64,000 bases of DNA, taken from Derxia gummosa DSM 723 (GTDB lineage Bacteria; Pseudomonadota; Gammaproteobacteria; Burkholderiales; Burkholderiaceae_E). The first letter of the stretch is position 1. Each line of letters opens with the position of its first letter. The translations under genes were made by a program, and so were the position numbers. The stretch is from positions 682,001 to 746,000 of the forward strand of contig NZ_AXWS01000007.1 in the NCBI RefSeq assembly GCF_000482785.1, in the 5' to 3' direction. Positions 26,432 through 35,558 of the stretch are shown here, one piece after another. A model generated the notes under the pieces. It searched no databases, was not told the DNA's origin, and worked only from the letters and a program-made list of their open reading frames with translations.

Positions 26432-26473
26432 CGCACGGACTCGCTGGCAGCCCGGCCCGACGCTGGCGAAGCG

Positions 26474-29308
26474 TCACGGGCCGACCGGATCCGGATCACC
26501 CGGCCGCGTCGCCCGATGCCCGCCCTCGCGCGCCGGTTCCCCGAGAGCGCGACGCACCCGCGCCGAGACGTCGGCGATGTCGCCGACCAGCCTGCGGCCC
26601 TCGGCGCGCAGCCGCGCGAGCGACATGGTCTCGATGGCCTCACAGCGCACCGCAAGCTCGGTCGCGCCAAGGGTGAGGCTGACGCCCCGCAGTTCGTGCG
26701 CGAGCCGCACGAGGGTGTCGATGCGCTGCTCGGCCAGGGCGCGATCCATCGCGGCGAGCAGGCGGCGGTTGTCGGCGTTGAAGCGTTGGCCGAGTTCGGC
26801 GACGAAATCGGGGCCGAGACGCGTGAGTTCATCGAGGCGCACCGGATCGATCAGCCGACCGGCGCGCGGTGGCTCGTCATTGGCGGCCGGCAGCGCGGTC
26901 AGGTCGGTCGGCAGGGTGGCGGGCAGGCCGCCACCGGGCCGGGTCGCCTCGGCCACGGTCAGCAGCAGGCGCAGCGCGGCAACCGGCTTGGACAGGAAAT
27001 GGCCGATGCCGGCGCGGCGCGCATCCTCGATCACCTCGGGCTGGGCATTGGCCGTGACCATCACGAGCGGCGTGCGCGGCCGGCCGGCCTCGACATGGGC
27101 CAGCATGTGCGCGACATCCAGACCGCCGAGGCCGGGCATGTTCATGTCGAGCAGGATCAGGTCGTAGCGGTGCCGCTCGGCGGCATCGAGCGCCTGTTCG
27201 CCGTCGGCGACCAGGCTGACGCGGCAGCCGACGAGTTCGAGGATGCGGCGCTCGACGTCCTGGTTGACCGGGTTGTCGTCGGCAACGAGCACGTCCAGAC
27301 CGGAGCGCCCACCGTGGGCGCGGTACTGCTCGGCGAGGCTGGGCGGCTCGGCGGCGGGCTGGGGCGCGAGTCCGGCGGGCGCATCGGACACGTGAGCGCG
27401 ATCCGGGCCGGCGTCGACGGCATTCACCGGGACGGCGTCCGGCCTCGCCGTCTCCGCCTTCGCCGCATCGGCCCGGCTCGGCTCCGCCCTGGCGGCATCG
27501 GCCCGGCCGGGTTCCGCGCGGATCGCCTGCGCCGCCACCGCGCCCGCCGTCGGCGCATCGGCGCCTAAGCGCGCGACCGTGTCCGCCGTGGCGGCGCTCT
27601 CCCGCTGCGGCTTCAGGCGTCGTGCGAGCGCGGCGAGCTGGGCGGCATCGGGCAGCGTCGGTACGGCATCGGCATAGCCGATCAGCCGGCACAGCGCGCG
27701 CGCCCGCTCGTCGCCATCGGGGTCGAACAGCAGCAGCGGGGGCGAGTCGTCATGGCAGTGCAGGCCGACGGCCAGTTCGACCAGGTCGCGGGAGGGCAGA
27801 CCTGCGCGCACCAGCACGAGGTCATGCGGCCGCGACTCGCGCGCGCCGGACAGCGCGGCATCGAGCGCGGCGGCGATGTCGCCAACCTGCGTGACCCGGA
27901 CGCCGGGCAGCACGGTCTCGGCCGAGAAGCCGACGAGCAGGCAGCGCGGCGCCGGACCGGAGGGCACGGACGGGCCTGCCGGCGTGGCGGCGGGCGCCGA
28001 TGGCAGACGGTCGGCCGCGCCGCCGGCACCAGCCGCGCCCACGCCGAGCGCCCCCGCGCGCGCCAGACCGATCTCGAACCAGAAGCGGCTGCCCACGCCC
28101 GGCGCGCTCTCCACGCGCAGCTCGCCACCGAACAGCTGCACCAGCTGGCGCGAGATCGTCGTGCCCAGACCGGTGCCGCCAAAGCGCCGCGTCATGCTGC
28201 TGTCAGCCTGGGTGAAGCTGTCGAAGATGCGCGTCAGCGCCTCGGGCGTCATGCCGATGCCCGTGTCGCGGATCGAGAAGCACAGGCGCTGGCGCCAGCC
28301 ATCCTCGCCCGCATCGAGCCGGTCGATGCTCAGCTCGACCCGGCCGTGCTCGGTGAACTTGAGCGCGTTGCCCAGCAGGTTGAGCAGCACCTGACGCAGC
28401 CGGAAGGCATCACCGCGCAAGGCCGGATCGATGCGCGGATCGATGCGCAGCACCAGATCGAGCCCCTTGCGCGTCGCCTGCGGCGCGAGCATGCGCAGCA
28501 CCCCGTCCACCGTGTCGGTCAGGTCGAACGGCGCGTCCTCCAGCACCACCTTGCCGGCCTCGATCTTGGAGAAGTCGAGCACGTCCTCGACCAGCCCGAG
28601 CATCGTGCGCGCGGCGGTGTCGATCGAGCCGAGCAGCTCGCGCTGATGGCCGTCGAGCCGCGTCTCGCCCAGCAGATCGTGCATGCCCTGGATTGCGTTG
28701 AGCGGCGTGCGCAGCTCGTGCGTCATCGTCGAGAGGAAGCGGCGCTTGGCCTCGTTGGCCACCTCGGCGCGCTCCAGCGCCGCGAACAGCCGGCGGATCA
28801 GCGTGCGCGCATACAGGCAGATCGCCGTCAGCCCGATCGCCACCCCGATCGCCAGCGGCTGGTGGCCACGCCAGAACGGCTCCGTCGTCGCCACCACGGC
28901 AAAGCCCGCGAGGCTCAGACCCAGGCTGATGTCCAGATAGCGGTTGCCGAAGCGGAAGCCGTTGCCGATCGTGATGAACAGGTAGACGAAGAACAGCGCA
29001 GCGCCGTCGATGCCGATGGCGATCATCGAGAAGCTCGTCATCGCCACGTCGGCCACGTTGCCGATCAGGCGCGGCCAGGGCGCGCAGCGCGGCCACAGCC
29101 GCATCGCCAGCCGGATGCCGAACGCCAGCGCCAGGAAACCGAGCAGCGCCGCGGACACGCGCATCGCCGCCGGATGCGCCTCGCCGCCGAAGAAGGCCGG
29201 CAGCAGGCAGACATAGATGCCGAGGCTGACCGCGATGCGCAGCGACGCCTGCTCGATCTCGTTGTCGGGCGGGGACGAAGAACGGGCGCGGTGGAGGAAT
29301 CGGAACAT
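26474..29308 (-). CDS. rpfC: Hybrid sensor histidine kinase RpfC (DSF receptor)
   Basis: The 944-residue protein senses DSF at the membrane and passes phosphate through a relay. Order: N-terminal input with about five transmembrane helices (25-175), HisKA with His197 in STMTHELRTPLN, HATPase (about 290-430 with GDAFRLRQVLLNLLGNALKFT and FGGTGLG), a receiver-like segment lacking the acidic pocket (about 465-590), a low-complexity Ala/Asp/Arg linker, a true receiver with Asp721 in LLDMNMPG, and a C-terminal HPt domain with His871 in LAHELRG. The N-terminus (DNEIEQASLRIAVSLGIY) fits RpfC. Start ATG 29308; upstream residues are not conserved. The partner regulator RpfG is not in the window. Confidence 0.92.
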   Translation of the reverse strand: MFRFLHRARSSSPPDNEIEQASLRIAVSLGIYVCLLPAFFGGEAHPAAMRVSAALLGFLALAFGIRLAMRLWPRCAPWPRLIGNVADVAMTSFSMIAIGIDGAALFFVYLFITIGNGFRFGNRYLDISLGLSLAGFAVVATTEPFWRGHQPLAIGVAIGLTAICLYARTLIRRLFAALERAEVANEAKRRFLSTMTHELRTPLNAIQGMHDLLGETRLDGHQRELLGSIDTAARTMLGLVEDVLDFSKIEAGKVVLEDAPFDLTDTVDGVLRMLAPQATRKGLDLVLRIDPRIDPALRGDAFRLRQVLLNLLGNALKFTEHGRVELSIDRLDAGEDGWRQRLCFSIRDTGIGMTPEALTRIFDSFTQADSSMTRRFGGTGLGTTISRQLVQLFGGELRVESAPGVGSRFWFEIGLARAGALGVGAAGAGGAADRLPSAPAATPAGPSVPSGPAPRCLLVGFSAETVLPGVRVTQVGDIAAALDAALSGARESRPHDLVLVRAGLPSRDLVELAVGLHCHDDSPPLLLFDPDGDERARALCRLIGYADAVPTLPDAAQLAALARRLKPQRESAATADTVARLGADAPTAGAVAAQAIRAEPGRADAARAEPSRADAAKAETARPDAVPVNAVDAGPDRAHVSDAPAGLAPQPAAEPPSLAEQYRAHGGRSGLDVLVADDNPVNQDVERRILELVGCRVSLVADGEQALDAAERHRYDLILLDMNMPGLGGLDVAHMLAHVEAGRPRTPLVMVTANAQPEVIEDARRAGIGHFLSKPVAALRLLLTVAEATRPGGGLPATLPTDLTALPAANDEPPRAGRLIDPVRLDELTRLGPDFVAELGQRFNADNRRLLAAMDRALAEQRIDTLVRLAHELRGVSLTLGATELAVRCEAIETMSLARLRAEGRRLVGDIADVSARVRRALGEPAREGGHRATRPGDPDPVGP

Positions 29309-29416
29309 GGGGGAAGCTCGGTTTCCGGAACGACGACGGTCGCAGGCAACCCACCGCCCAACCGGATGATTGCCGACCATTCTGGTCGCCCCCGACACCC
29401 GCGGATCAGCGCACGT

Positions 29417-29429
29417 CTAGGGATTTTTC
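29417..29429. repeat. 13-mer shared, inverted, with the PEP-CTERM upstream region
   Basis: CTAGGGATTTTTC here is the exact reverse complement of 20548-20560. Both copies are in GC-poor intergenic DNA. It could be a regulatory site shared between the rpfC/29.57-kb divergent region and the PEP-CTERM gene, or a chance match. Confidence 0.4.
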
Positions 29430-29569
29430 CGGGCAAAGGCGGAAATTATCCGACTCAAGGTTTGACTTTTCCTGCCGTTTCGTGAGCGCGTCGACGCAGG
29501 GCGACCCTGAAGCTTGCGTCGGACGCCGCGCGGGAACGCCACATGCATGCACGCGCCTCCCCGCCGCCG

Positions 29570-29956
29570 ATGGCCAACAAGATCGACAACCGACCCGCCA
29601 TGTTCGTCGCCGCCCTCCTCGCCAATTTCTTCGAAGCCGGCCATGCCATCCAGGTATTGATAGGTGACATGACGCGCGAGCAGTACTTCGCCTCGCGGCT
29701 CGCGCGGCCATCGATCCAGAAGCATCTGGCCACGATGGTCGAGAGCGCGAAGGCGCTGCCGCAGGAAACCCGCGACGAACTGGCGAAGGTGGACTGGCAG
29801 GCCTGGATCGACCTCGGCGCGATGCTCGATTGTTCGACACGCGACAAACGCGACGCCGTCTGGATCGCGATCGAGAAATGGCTGCCGCCGACCGGGCTTT
29901 ATCTGCGGCAATACCGCGCGAAGAAACCGGAGCTGTTCCAGTTCCGGCTCGGCTGA
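29570..29956 (+). CDS. Uncharacterised 128-residue protein
   Basis: I do not recognise the family. The product is soluble by appearance and mostly helical, with ANFFEAGHAIQVLIGDMTREQYFASRLARPSIQKHL early and LYLRQYRAKKPELFQFRLG at the end (read in parts). The predicted charge is mixed, with no signal peptide or membrane segment. The start MANKIDNRP at 29570 looks better than the ATG at 29543, which adds a Pro-rich head. It is divergent from rpfC (261-base gap), so co-regulation with quorum sensing is possible. A 21-bp tandem repeat begins two bases after the stop codon. Confidence 0.7.
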   Translation: MANKIDNRPAMFVAALLANFFEAGHAIQVLIGDMTREQYFASRLARPSIQKHLATMVESAKALPQETRDELAKVDWQAWIDLGAMLDCSTRDKRDAVWIAIEKWLPPTGLYLRQYRAKKPELFQFRLG

Positions 29957-29957
29957 C

Positions 29958-30008
29958 GGCAATCGCGCGCGAAATGGCGGCAATCGCGCGCGAAATGGCG
30001 GCAATCGC
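29958..30008. repeat. 21-bp tandem repeat, two full units and a partial third
   Basis: GGCAATCGCGCGCGAAATGGC is repeated exactly at 29958-29978 and 29979-29999, with a 9-base start of a third copy. Further degenerate ATGGC/GGCAATC words continue to about 30065. It fills the convergent gap between two uncharacterised genes. Confidence 0.9.
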
Positions 30009-30110
30009 CCGGATGGCCCGGGCGGCGCGAATGGCGCGGGCAACCTGAATGGCCGCAATCGCGTTCGCGGCTCGGCGATCGCATTGCGCGACCGCCGGCA
30101 ATCATTCGCC

Positions 30111-30569
30111 TCAGAAGGCGCGCACCTCGTCGGCCAGCGCGATGAATTCGAGCTTGTCGGCCTTCTCGAAAACATCCAGCGGAATGTCGAAGAAGATCTT
30201 GTTCTCGTACCAGGCGCAGGCGTAGGGCAGGAAAACGGCGCCGTGCTTGTACTCGGCCAGCAGGGTGTCGCCGGCATACAGGGCCACGTCCACGCCCCTG
30301 TTCACGCCCGTCGGCACGTTGTCGTCGCCGAAGATCTCGAACAGCACCACGAGCTTGCCGCTGGGCTGGCCGCCCTCGGTCGTGCTGGCGAGCACGGCGC
30401 GGATGTTCTGGAACATGCGGCCGACCTTGCCGCCGTCCTGCGGCTGGGTGAACTCGGCCAGCTTGCCCTTCTTGACCACGGGTTCGCCGGGAATGCCGAG
30501 ATCGGCGAGGCCGGTCGGCTTGGCGGATGCGACGGGGATGAACGCGCTTTTCTTTTCGAGGGCGGGCAC
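30111..30569 (-). CDS. Uncharacterised 152-residue protein
   Basis: The GTG start at 30569 is supported by GGAG seven bases upstream. The product has a Lys/Pro-rich head followed by an alternating hydrophobic pattern typical of a beta sandwich (GKLVVLFEIFGDD, VDVALYAGDTLLAEYKHG, NKIFFDIPLDVFEKADKLEF). No catalytic motif, signal peptide or membrane segment is visible and I do not recognise the family. It lies downstream of proC on the same strand, 175 bases away, with a hairpin between them, so it is probably expressed separately. Confidence 0.7.
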   Translation of the reverse strand: MPALEKKSAFIPVASAKPTGLADLGIPGEPVVKKGKLAEFTQPQDGGKVGRMFQNIRAVLASTTEGGQPSGKLVVLFEIFGDDNVPTGVNRGVDVALYAGDTLLAEYKHGAVFLPYACAWYENKIFFDIPLDVFEKADKLEFIALADEVRAF

Positions 30570-30658
30570 GGCTGTTCTCCGGAAAGGGGGAATGAAATTG
30601 GAATTCCCGCGCGCTCCCGGCGTTATCGCGCCAATCCGGTCGCCGATTGCCTGCATTC

Positions 30659-30676
30659 GCGCCGCGATTGCGGCGC
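30659..30676 (-). terminator. Hairpin between proC and the downstream gene
   Basis: GCGCCGC (30659-30665) pairs with GCGGCGC (30670-30676) over the loop GATT. On the minus strand it follows the proC stop codon by about 70 bases. There is no T run. Confidence 0.4.
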
Positions 30677-30743
30677 CGATTCCGCGCGCATTCGCCGAAG
30701 GCAAATGACGGGAAAGGCGCCGGCCGGGCCGGTGTGCCGGAAA

Positions 30744-31568
30744 TCAGTCGCGGCCGAATTCGTCGCCGAGTTCCGCGCTGCGGGCTGCGGCGGCAAGCGC
30801 GCCGGCAATGATGGATTCCGGCACGGCCTTGTCGCGCATGGTGGTCAGGGCTGCAAAGGTCGTGCCGCCCTTGGAGGTGACCTTCTCGCGCAGCACGGCG
30901 GGCGAATCGTCGGAGCGCGCGGCGAGCTGGGCGCCGCCGGCGAAGGTCTGGATCGCGAGCGCGCGCGCCTCGGTGGCACCGAGGCCCATCCGCACGCCGG
31001 CGGCTTCGAGCGCCTCGATGAACAAAAACACATAGGCCGGGCCACTGCCCGAGATGGCGGTGACGGCGTCGAGCTTGCTCTCGTCATCGACCCACACCGT
31101 GCGGCCGACGGCGCCAAGCAGTTCGTCGGCCAGGCCCTGGTCGGCGGTCGTGCAGGCCGGCAGCGCGGCCAGGCCGGTGATGCCTTCGCCGATGAGCGCG
31201 GGCGTGTTGGGCATGGTGCGCACGACGCGGTCACTGCCGATCCAGCGCGCGATGTCACGGGCACGGATGCCGGCCGCGATGCTGATGACGAGCGCGTCGC
31301 CCACCTCGGCCGCAAGCCCGAGCGCCACTTCACGCAACACCTGGGGCTTGACCGACAGCACGACGGCCGCCGCGCCCGCTAGTGCCCCGGCCGCGTCGGC
31401 GCGCGCATCGACGCCGAAGCGCTCGATCAGCAGCGCGCGCGTCGCCTCGTTGGGTTCGACCACGCGCAGCGAGCGCGGCACGGCGCCGCGTGCGATCAGG
31501 CCGCCGATCAGCGCCTGAGCCATGTTGCCGCCGCCGATGAAAGTGATGGTTCGCGCGTGATCGCCCAT
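30744..31568 (-). CDS. proC: Pyrroline-5-carboxylate reductase ProC
   Basis: ProC carries out the last step of proline synthesis, reducing pyrroline-5-carboxylate with NAD(P)H in the cytoplasm. The 274-residue protein has the Rossmann motif FIGGGNMAQALIGGL (10-24), SVKPQ, RTMPNTPALIGEG and the C-terminal signature block SGSGPAYVFLFIEAL through REKVTSKGGTT. Length and motifs are canonical. It is divergent from the contractile injection system train, with a 280-base gap. Confidence 0.96.
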   Translation of the reverse strand: MGDHARTITFIGGGNMAQALIGGLIARGAVPRSLRVVEPNEATRALLIERFGVDARADAAGALAGAAAVVLSVKPQVLREVALGLAAEVGDALVISIAAGIRARDIARWIGSDRVVRTMPNTPALIGEGITGLAALPACTTADQGLADELLGAVGRTVWVDDESKLDAVTAISGSGPAYVFLFIEALEAAGVRMGLGATEARALAIQTFAGGAQLAARSDDSPAVLREKVTSKGGTTFAALTTMRDKAVPESIIAGALAAAARSAELGDEFGRD

Positions 31569-31691
31569 GGCCTTGCCCTCGTCCAGATGAAGAAAGGCGC
31601 GGACTCTAGCAAAGCCCCGCCACGCCTTGCCGCGCGCCCGCCCCCGGCCCGGCGCTAGCGGCAGCGTCGGCCGGGCGCGGCCCGGATCAAG

Positions 31692-31715
31692 CGGACCGAA
31701 GGGGGTATTGGTCCG
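31692..31715. promoter_or_regulatory. Inverted repeat in the proC / injection-system gap
   Basis: CGGACC (31692-31697) and GGTCCG (31710-31715) flank 12 bases that include a G run and TATT. The site lies 134 bases before the first gene of the injection-system train, in its only long upstream gap (31569-31848). It is a candidate regulator-binding site by symmetry and position only. Confidence 0.35.
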
Positions 31716-31848
31716 TACTTGGCAGCGTCATCGACGCGGGACTACAACTGCGGCCCGGAAACAAAAGCAACGAAGCGGCAAGGAATTCATCCGCTTTTTC
31801 GCAGACCAGACCGGCGCCCGCGAGCGCTGGCATCCCATCGAGGGAGAC

Positions 31849-32463
31849 ATGGCCCGTTACGACGCGATCCGCGCCATCGGCGAGAGCGTGCTGGAGCTGA
31901 TGCGCGATGCCTGTCCGGTCGCGGAGTTGCAGTTTCCATCGCCGCCCAAGTTCGAACTCGCGTCGTTCAACCAGCTGGTCGATGCGCAGACGCCGCCGCC
32001 GGAGGGCTTCTACCTCTGCCTCTGGCGCGCGGGCATCGGTGGCATGCCGCGCAACCTGCCGCCGCGCCGCACGCGCGAGGGCCTCGTCTACCGGCCCTCG
32101 CTGCCGATCGACCTGCACTTCCTGCTGCTGCCCGTCGCGCGCAGCGCCGACCGGCAGGCGCAGATGCTCGGCTGGGCGCTCGTCTTCATGCACGACCTGC
32201 CGGTGCTCACGGGCGAAACCATCAACCGCTACACGAAGGGCGCGCCGGCCGTGTTCGCGCCGGAAGAGTCGGTCGAGCTGATCGCCGATCCGCTCCAGAC
32301 GGCCGACTACCTGGCGCTCTGGGACCGCGTGAAATCGGGCTTCCAGGCCGGCATGACCTATGTAGCGCGCATGGTGCTGCTCGATTCCGACCGGCCCGAG
32401 ACGCTCGGCGCGCCGGTGGTCGAACGCCGCTTCGGCCTCGCAACGCCGGGCGGGGGCAGCTGA
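31849..32463 (+). CDS. DUF4255 protein of contractile injection system (Afp16/Pvc16-like)
   Basis: This is the first gene of the injection-system train. The 204-residue product matches the DUF4255 family, whose member Afp16 caps the sheath/tube end and sets particle length. Diagnostic parts are IRAIGESVLELMRDA (6-20), the middle LPIDLHFLLLPVARS and LGWALVFMHDLPVLTGETIN. The ATG at 31849 is chosen because AGGGAG lies just upstream; the frame is open further back. The stop codon overlaps the next start (TGATG). Confidence 0.88.
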   Translation: MARYDAIRAIGESVLELMRDACPVAELQFPSPPKFELASFNQLVDAQTPPPEGFYLCLWRAGIGGMPRNLPPRRTREGLVYRPSLPIDLHFLLLPVARSADRQAQMLGWALVFMHDLPVLTGETINRYTKGAPAVFAPEESVELIADPLQTADYLALWDRVKSGFQAGMTYVARMVLLDSDRPETLGAPVVERRFGLATPGGGS

Positions 32464-33422
32464 TGGCCGTCGTGCCCGCCATCGACCTCGTGCTGCGCAC
32501 GACCACCGGGCTCCGGCTGATCGACGCATGGTCGGGCCAGCCGGTGACGGACGGCCTGCGCTGCGCGCTGCGCCGCGTGCGCGACGGCCGCGAGATCGCG
32601 CGGGCGGCGGTGTCGGCGGGCGGCGTGCATCACTGGCCCGGGCTGCGCTGGCCGTGGAATGCGGACGACCTCGCCGGACGCGCAGCCGCCGGCGACCCGA
32701 GCCCGCCCGCGCCGCCGCAAGCGCTTGCAGAGATCGTGGTCGAAGACCCGCTCGGCCGCTTCCTGCCGCTGCGGCTCGACTGGCCCTTGCCACCCGACGC
32801 ACCCGGCGGCGCCCTCGCCAGCCTCGTCCTGCCCTCGGCGCCCGGCCGCGTCGCGCCGCCCGGCAGCGCCGGCATCACCGGCCTGCTGCTGCTCGACCCG
32901 CCGCCCGGCTCGCCCGCCGGCACCGAGCCGCCGCCCGCCGCCTTCGCGCGCGTGCTCGCGGCCGACGGTCAGGGCCGAAATACCGAAGGCATGACCGACG
33001 CCGCCGGCCGGCTCGCGCTGCACCTGCCCTTCCCGCGTCCCGAGCGCAAGCCGCAATCGAGCCCGCCGGCCAGCCCGCCCGAGCTGGCGCCGCCACCGGG
33101 CGCGCCGGTCACGCTGCGCGTCTTCCACGATCCGGCGGTCGTGGCCGAGGCCGTCGCCCGCGCCAGCCTCGTCGCCGCCGCGAACGCCGCGCGCCGTCGC
33201 GCCGGCGGCTCGGCCACCGACGCCGCGTCCGGCGCCGCAAGCGCTTTCACCGTCATCCCGCACGCCGCCCGCTGGCGTGCCCAGCCCGAAGTCCGCGCGC
33301 TCGCGCGCATCGCCACGGCCGACGCCCTCGGCCCGTTGCGCCTCGAAGCCGGCCGGCTTGCCGTGCCCGTCACCGAGGGTCTGCCCCCCCACCGTCCCGA
33401 ACTGCGGCTTGCGCCGCTCTGA
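32463..33422 (+). CDS. Uncharacterised injection-system-associated protein (319 aa)
   Basis: The gene overlaps the DUF4255 gene by one base and ends 17 bases before the sheath gene, so it belongs to the cluster. The product starts VPAIDLVLRTTTGLRLIDAW and then reads like small beta domains separated by Pro-rich linkers (about 75-95 and 190-225), with GITGLLLLDPPPG and MTDAAGRLALHLPFP. This looks like a carboxypeptidase-regulatory-like or carbohydrate-binding fold, but I do not recognise a named family. It may be a surface or accessory part of the particle. It contains a near-copy of the 14-bp palindrome at 32716-32729. Confidence 0.78.
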   Translation: MAVVPAIDLVLRTTTGLRLIDAWSGQPVTDGLRCALRRVRDGREIARAAVSAGGVHHWPGLRWPWNADDLAGRAAAGDPSPPAPPQALAEIVVEDPLGRFLPLRLDWPLPPDAPGGALASLVLPSAPGRVAPPGSAGITGLLLLDPPPGSPAGTEPPPAAFARVLAADGQGRNTEGMTDAAGRLALHLPFPRPERKPQSSPPASPPELAPPPGAPVTLRVFHDPAVVAEAVARASLVAAANAARRRAGGSATDAASGAASAFTVIPHAARWRAQPEVRALARIATADALGPLRLEAGRLAVPVTEGLPPHRPELRLAPL

Positions 33423-33439
33423 TCCGCAAGGAGATCGCG

Positions 33440-35524
33440 ATGCCCGAGTACCTGGCCCCAGGCGTCTTCGTCGAGGAAGTGTCCTTCCGCTCGAAGTCCA
33501 TCGAGGGCGTGAGCACGACCACCACCGGCTTCATCGGCCCGGCACGCTTCGGCCCGGTGCTGGCGTCGTCCGACATCCTCACCAGCCTCACCGAATACGA
33601 GCGCGCCTACGACGCCGGCACGCAGATGGCCTTCGGCGCCGACGGCGGCCAGAGCGGCCCCAACTTCCTCTGGCAGGCGGTGCGCGCCTTCTTCGAGGAA
33701 GGCGGCCGGCGCGCCTATGTGAGCCGCGTCTTCCGCCCGCTCGAAGGCGTCTATCCGTCCGACCTCGAAGCGTCCTTCGCCAACGCCGCCGTCGCCGCCT
33801 CCAACCCGGTGCTCTACAAGGACGGCCATGCCCGCGCCACCGTCGGCGCCGACGGCAGCGACCGGTTCCGCATCGTCGCGCGCTGGCCCGGCTCGGGCGG
33901 CAATCTGCGCGTGCGCTTCACGCTGCGGCTCGGCCCCAACGTGCTCGGCGCCCTGCCCGATCCCGACGACAAGACCGCGCTCATCCCGACCGTCGCCAAC
34001 CTCGCCGACGGCGACGTGGTGTGGATCACCTCGGCCGCCACGCTCACGCCGGCCGCGCCCGTCGCCTCGCCGCCCGCGCCGCGCGAGGTGGACGAACTGC
34101 CCATCTACGTCGCGAAGCAGGCCATCGACGGCGGCTGGAGCTTCGTGGAAGGCGGCATCCGCCCCGGCAGCCCGCCGCAGCCGGCCGACCCCAGCGCGAC
34201 GCTCGCCCTCGCCGACTTCAACCTAGACCCGACGCCCGGCAGCGGCGATTCGATCCGCGCGCTCTCGCTCGCCATCGAGGTGCTGAGCGATGACGGCAGC
34301 CGCAGCCTCGGCGCCTGGGGCGGCCTGTCGCTCGCGCCCGGCCACAAGACCGCCGGCGTGCCCGACTCGATCTTCGACCTGTTCAGCCTCGACGGCGCCG
34401 CCAGCGCCGACACGCCCATCGTGCTGCTCAACGACGTGGCCGGCGGCATCGTCGGCGGCGGCACCGACCTGCTGCGCGCGCTCGATTCGCTCAAGGGCAT
34501 CGACTTCTCGCTCACGCCGGCCGAATGGGAAGACGCCCGCTTCAAGGACGAACTCGCCGCCCTGCGCGCCAAGCTCGAACGCGGCCTCACCGGCGTCGCC
34601 TACCTCGAAGGCGGCAACGATGGCCTGCTGCCCGGCCGCGCCGAATACGAAGGCCGCGCCGACCCGACCGAGGACTACGCCACCGGCCTCAAGCAGCTGG
34701 AGGCGCTGGAAGACATCTCGATCGTCGCCGCGCCCGGCTCGACCTGGGCCTACGACTCGCGCGTCGATGACGTCAACGCCGTCACCAACCTGCTCATCAG
34801 CCATGCCGAGCGCATGCGCTATCGCATCGCCGTGCTCGACACGCCCGAGGGCATGAAGATCGCCGAGGTGCGCAAGCTGCGCGCCAAGCTCGACAGCAAG
34901 CACGCCGCGCTCTACTGGCCTTGGGTGACAGTGTTCGACCCGATCACGCGCCAGGCGCTCAACCTGCCGCCGTCGGGCTTCGTCGCGGGCATCTATGCGC
35001 GCAACGACACCGAGCGCGCCGTGTACAAGGCGCCGGCCAACGAGGTGGTGCGCGGCGCGATCGGCTTCGAGACGCTGGTGAGCACGGCGCAGCAGGAGGT
35101 GCTCAATCCCGAGGGCATCAACGTGTTCCGCTTCTTCGAGGGACGCGGCTATCGGCTGTGGGGCGCGCGCACGATCAGCTCCGACCCCGAATGGAAGTAC
35201 GTGAATGTGCGGCGCTACTTCGCCTACCTGGAGCGCTCGATCGACAAGGGCACGCAATGGGCCGTGTTCGAGCCGAACGGCGAGGCGCTGTGGGCCAATG
35301 TGCGCGCCACGATCCGCGACTTCCTCGTCAACGAATGGGCCAGCGGCGCCCTGCTCGGCGACAAGCCAGAGAAGGCCTTCTTCGTGCGCTGCGACCGCTC
35401 GACCATGACCCAGAACGACCTCGACAACGGCCGCCTCGTCTGCCTGATCGGCATCGCGCCGCTCAAGCCCGCCGAGTTCGTGATCTTCCGCATCGGCCAG
35501 TGGACGGCCGACCAGAAGAACTGA
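33440..35524 (+). CDS. Contractile sheath protein 1
   Basis: This is the main sheath subunit, whose contraction drives the inner tube. The 694-residue product begins MPEYLAPGVFVEEVSF, the typical sheath start, followed by GVSTTTTGFIGPARFGP. The C-terminal half has the conserved core ILVNE-type elements: KYVNVRRYFAYLERSIDKGTQ, WAVFEPNGEALWANVRATI and DFLVNEWASGALLGDKPEKAF, which in T4 gp18 and Pvc2-4 form the sheath handshake. AAGGAG precedes the ATG. A tube gene follows after 34 bases. Identification is firm. Confidence 0.96.
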   Translation: MPEYLAPGVFVEEVSFRSKSIEGVSTTTTGFIGPARFGPVLASSDILTSLTEYERAYDAGTQMAFGADGGQSGPNFLWQAVRAFFEEGGRRAYVSRVFRPLEGVYPSDLEASFANAAVAASNPVLYKDGHARATVGADGSDRFRIVARWPGSGGNLRVRFTLRLGPNVLGALPDPDDKTALIPTVANLADGDVVWITSAATLTPAAPVASPPAPREVDELPIYVAKQAIDGGWSFVEGGIRPGSPPQPADPSATLALADFNLDPTPGSGDSIRALSLAIEVLSDDGSRSLGAWGGLSLAPGHKTAGVPDSIFDLFSLDGAASADTPIVLLNDVAGGIVGGGTDLLRALDSLKGIDFSLTPAEWEDARFKDELAALRAKLERGLTGVAYLEGGNDGLLPGRAEYEGRADPTEDYATGLKQLEALEDISIVAAPGSTWAYDSRVDDVNAVTNLLISHAERMRYRIAVLDTPEGMKIAEVRKLRAKLDSKHAALYWPWVTVFDPITRQALNLPPSGFVAGIYARNDTERAVYKAPANEVVRGAIGFETLVSTAQQEVLNPEGINVFRFFEGRGYRLWGARTISSDPEWKYVNVRRYFAYLERSIDKGTQWAVFEPNGEALWANVRATIRDFLVNEWASGALLGDKPEKAFFVRCDRSTMTQNDLDNGRLVCLIGIAPLKPAEFVIFRIGQWTADQKN

Positions 35525-35558
35525 TCCCGCGCACCGAACCGACAGCAAGGAGACCGAC

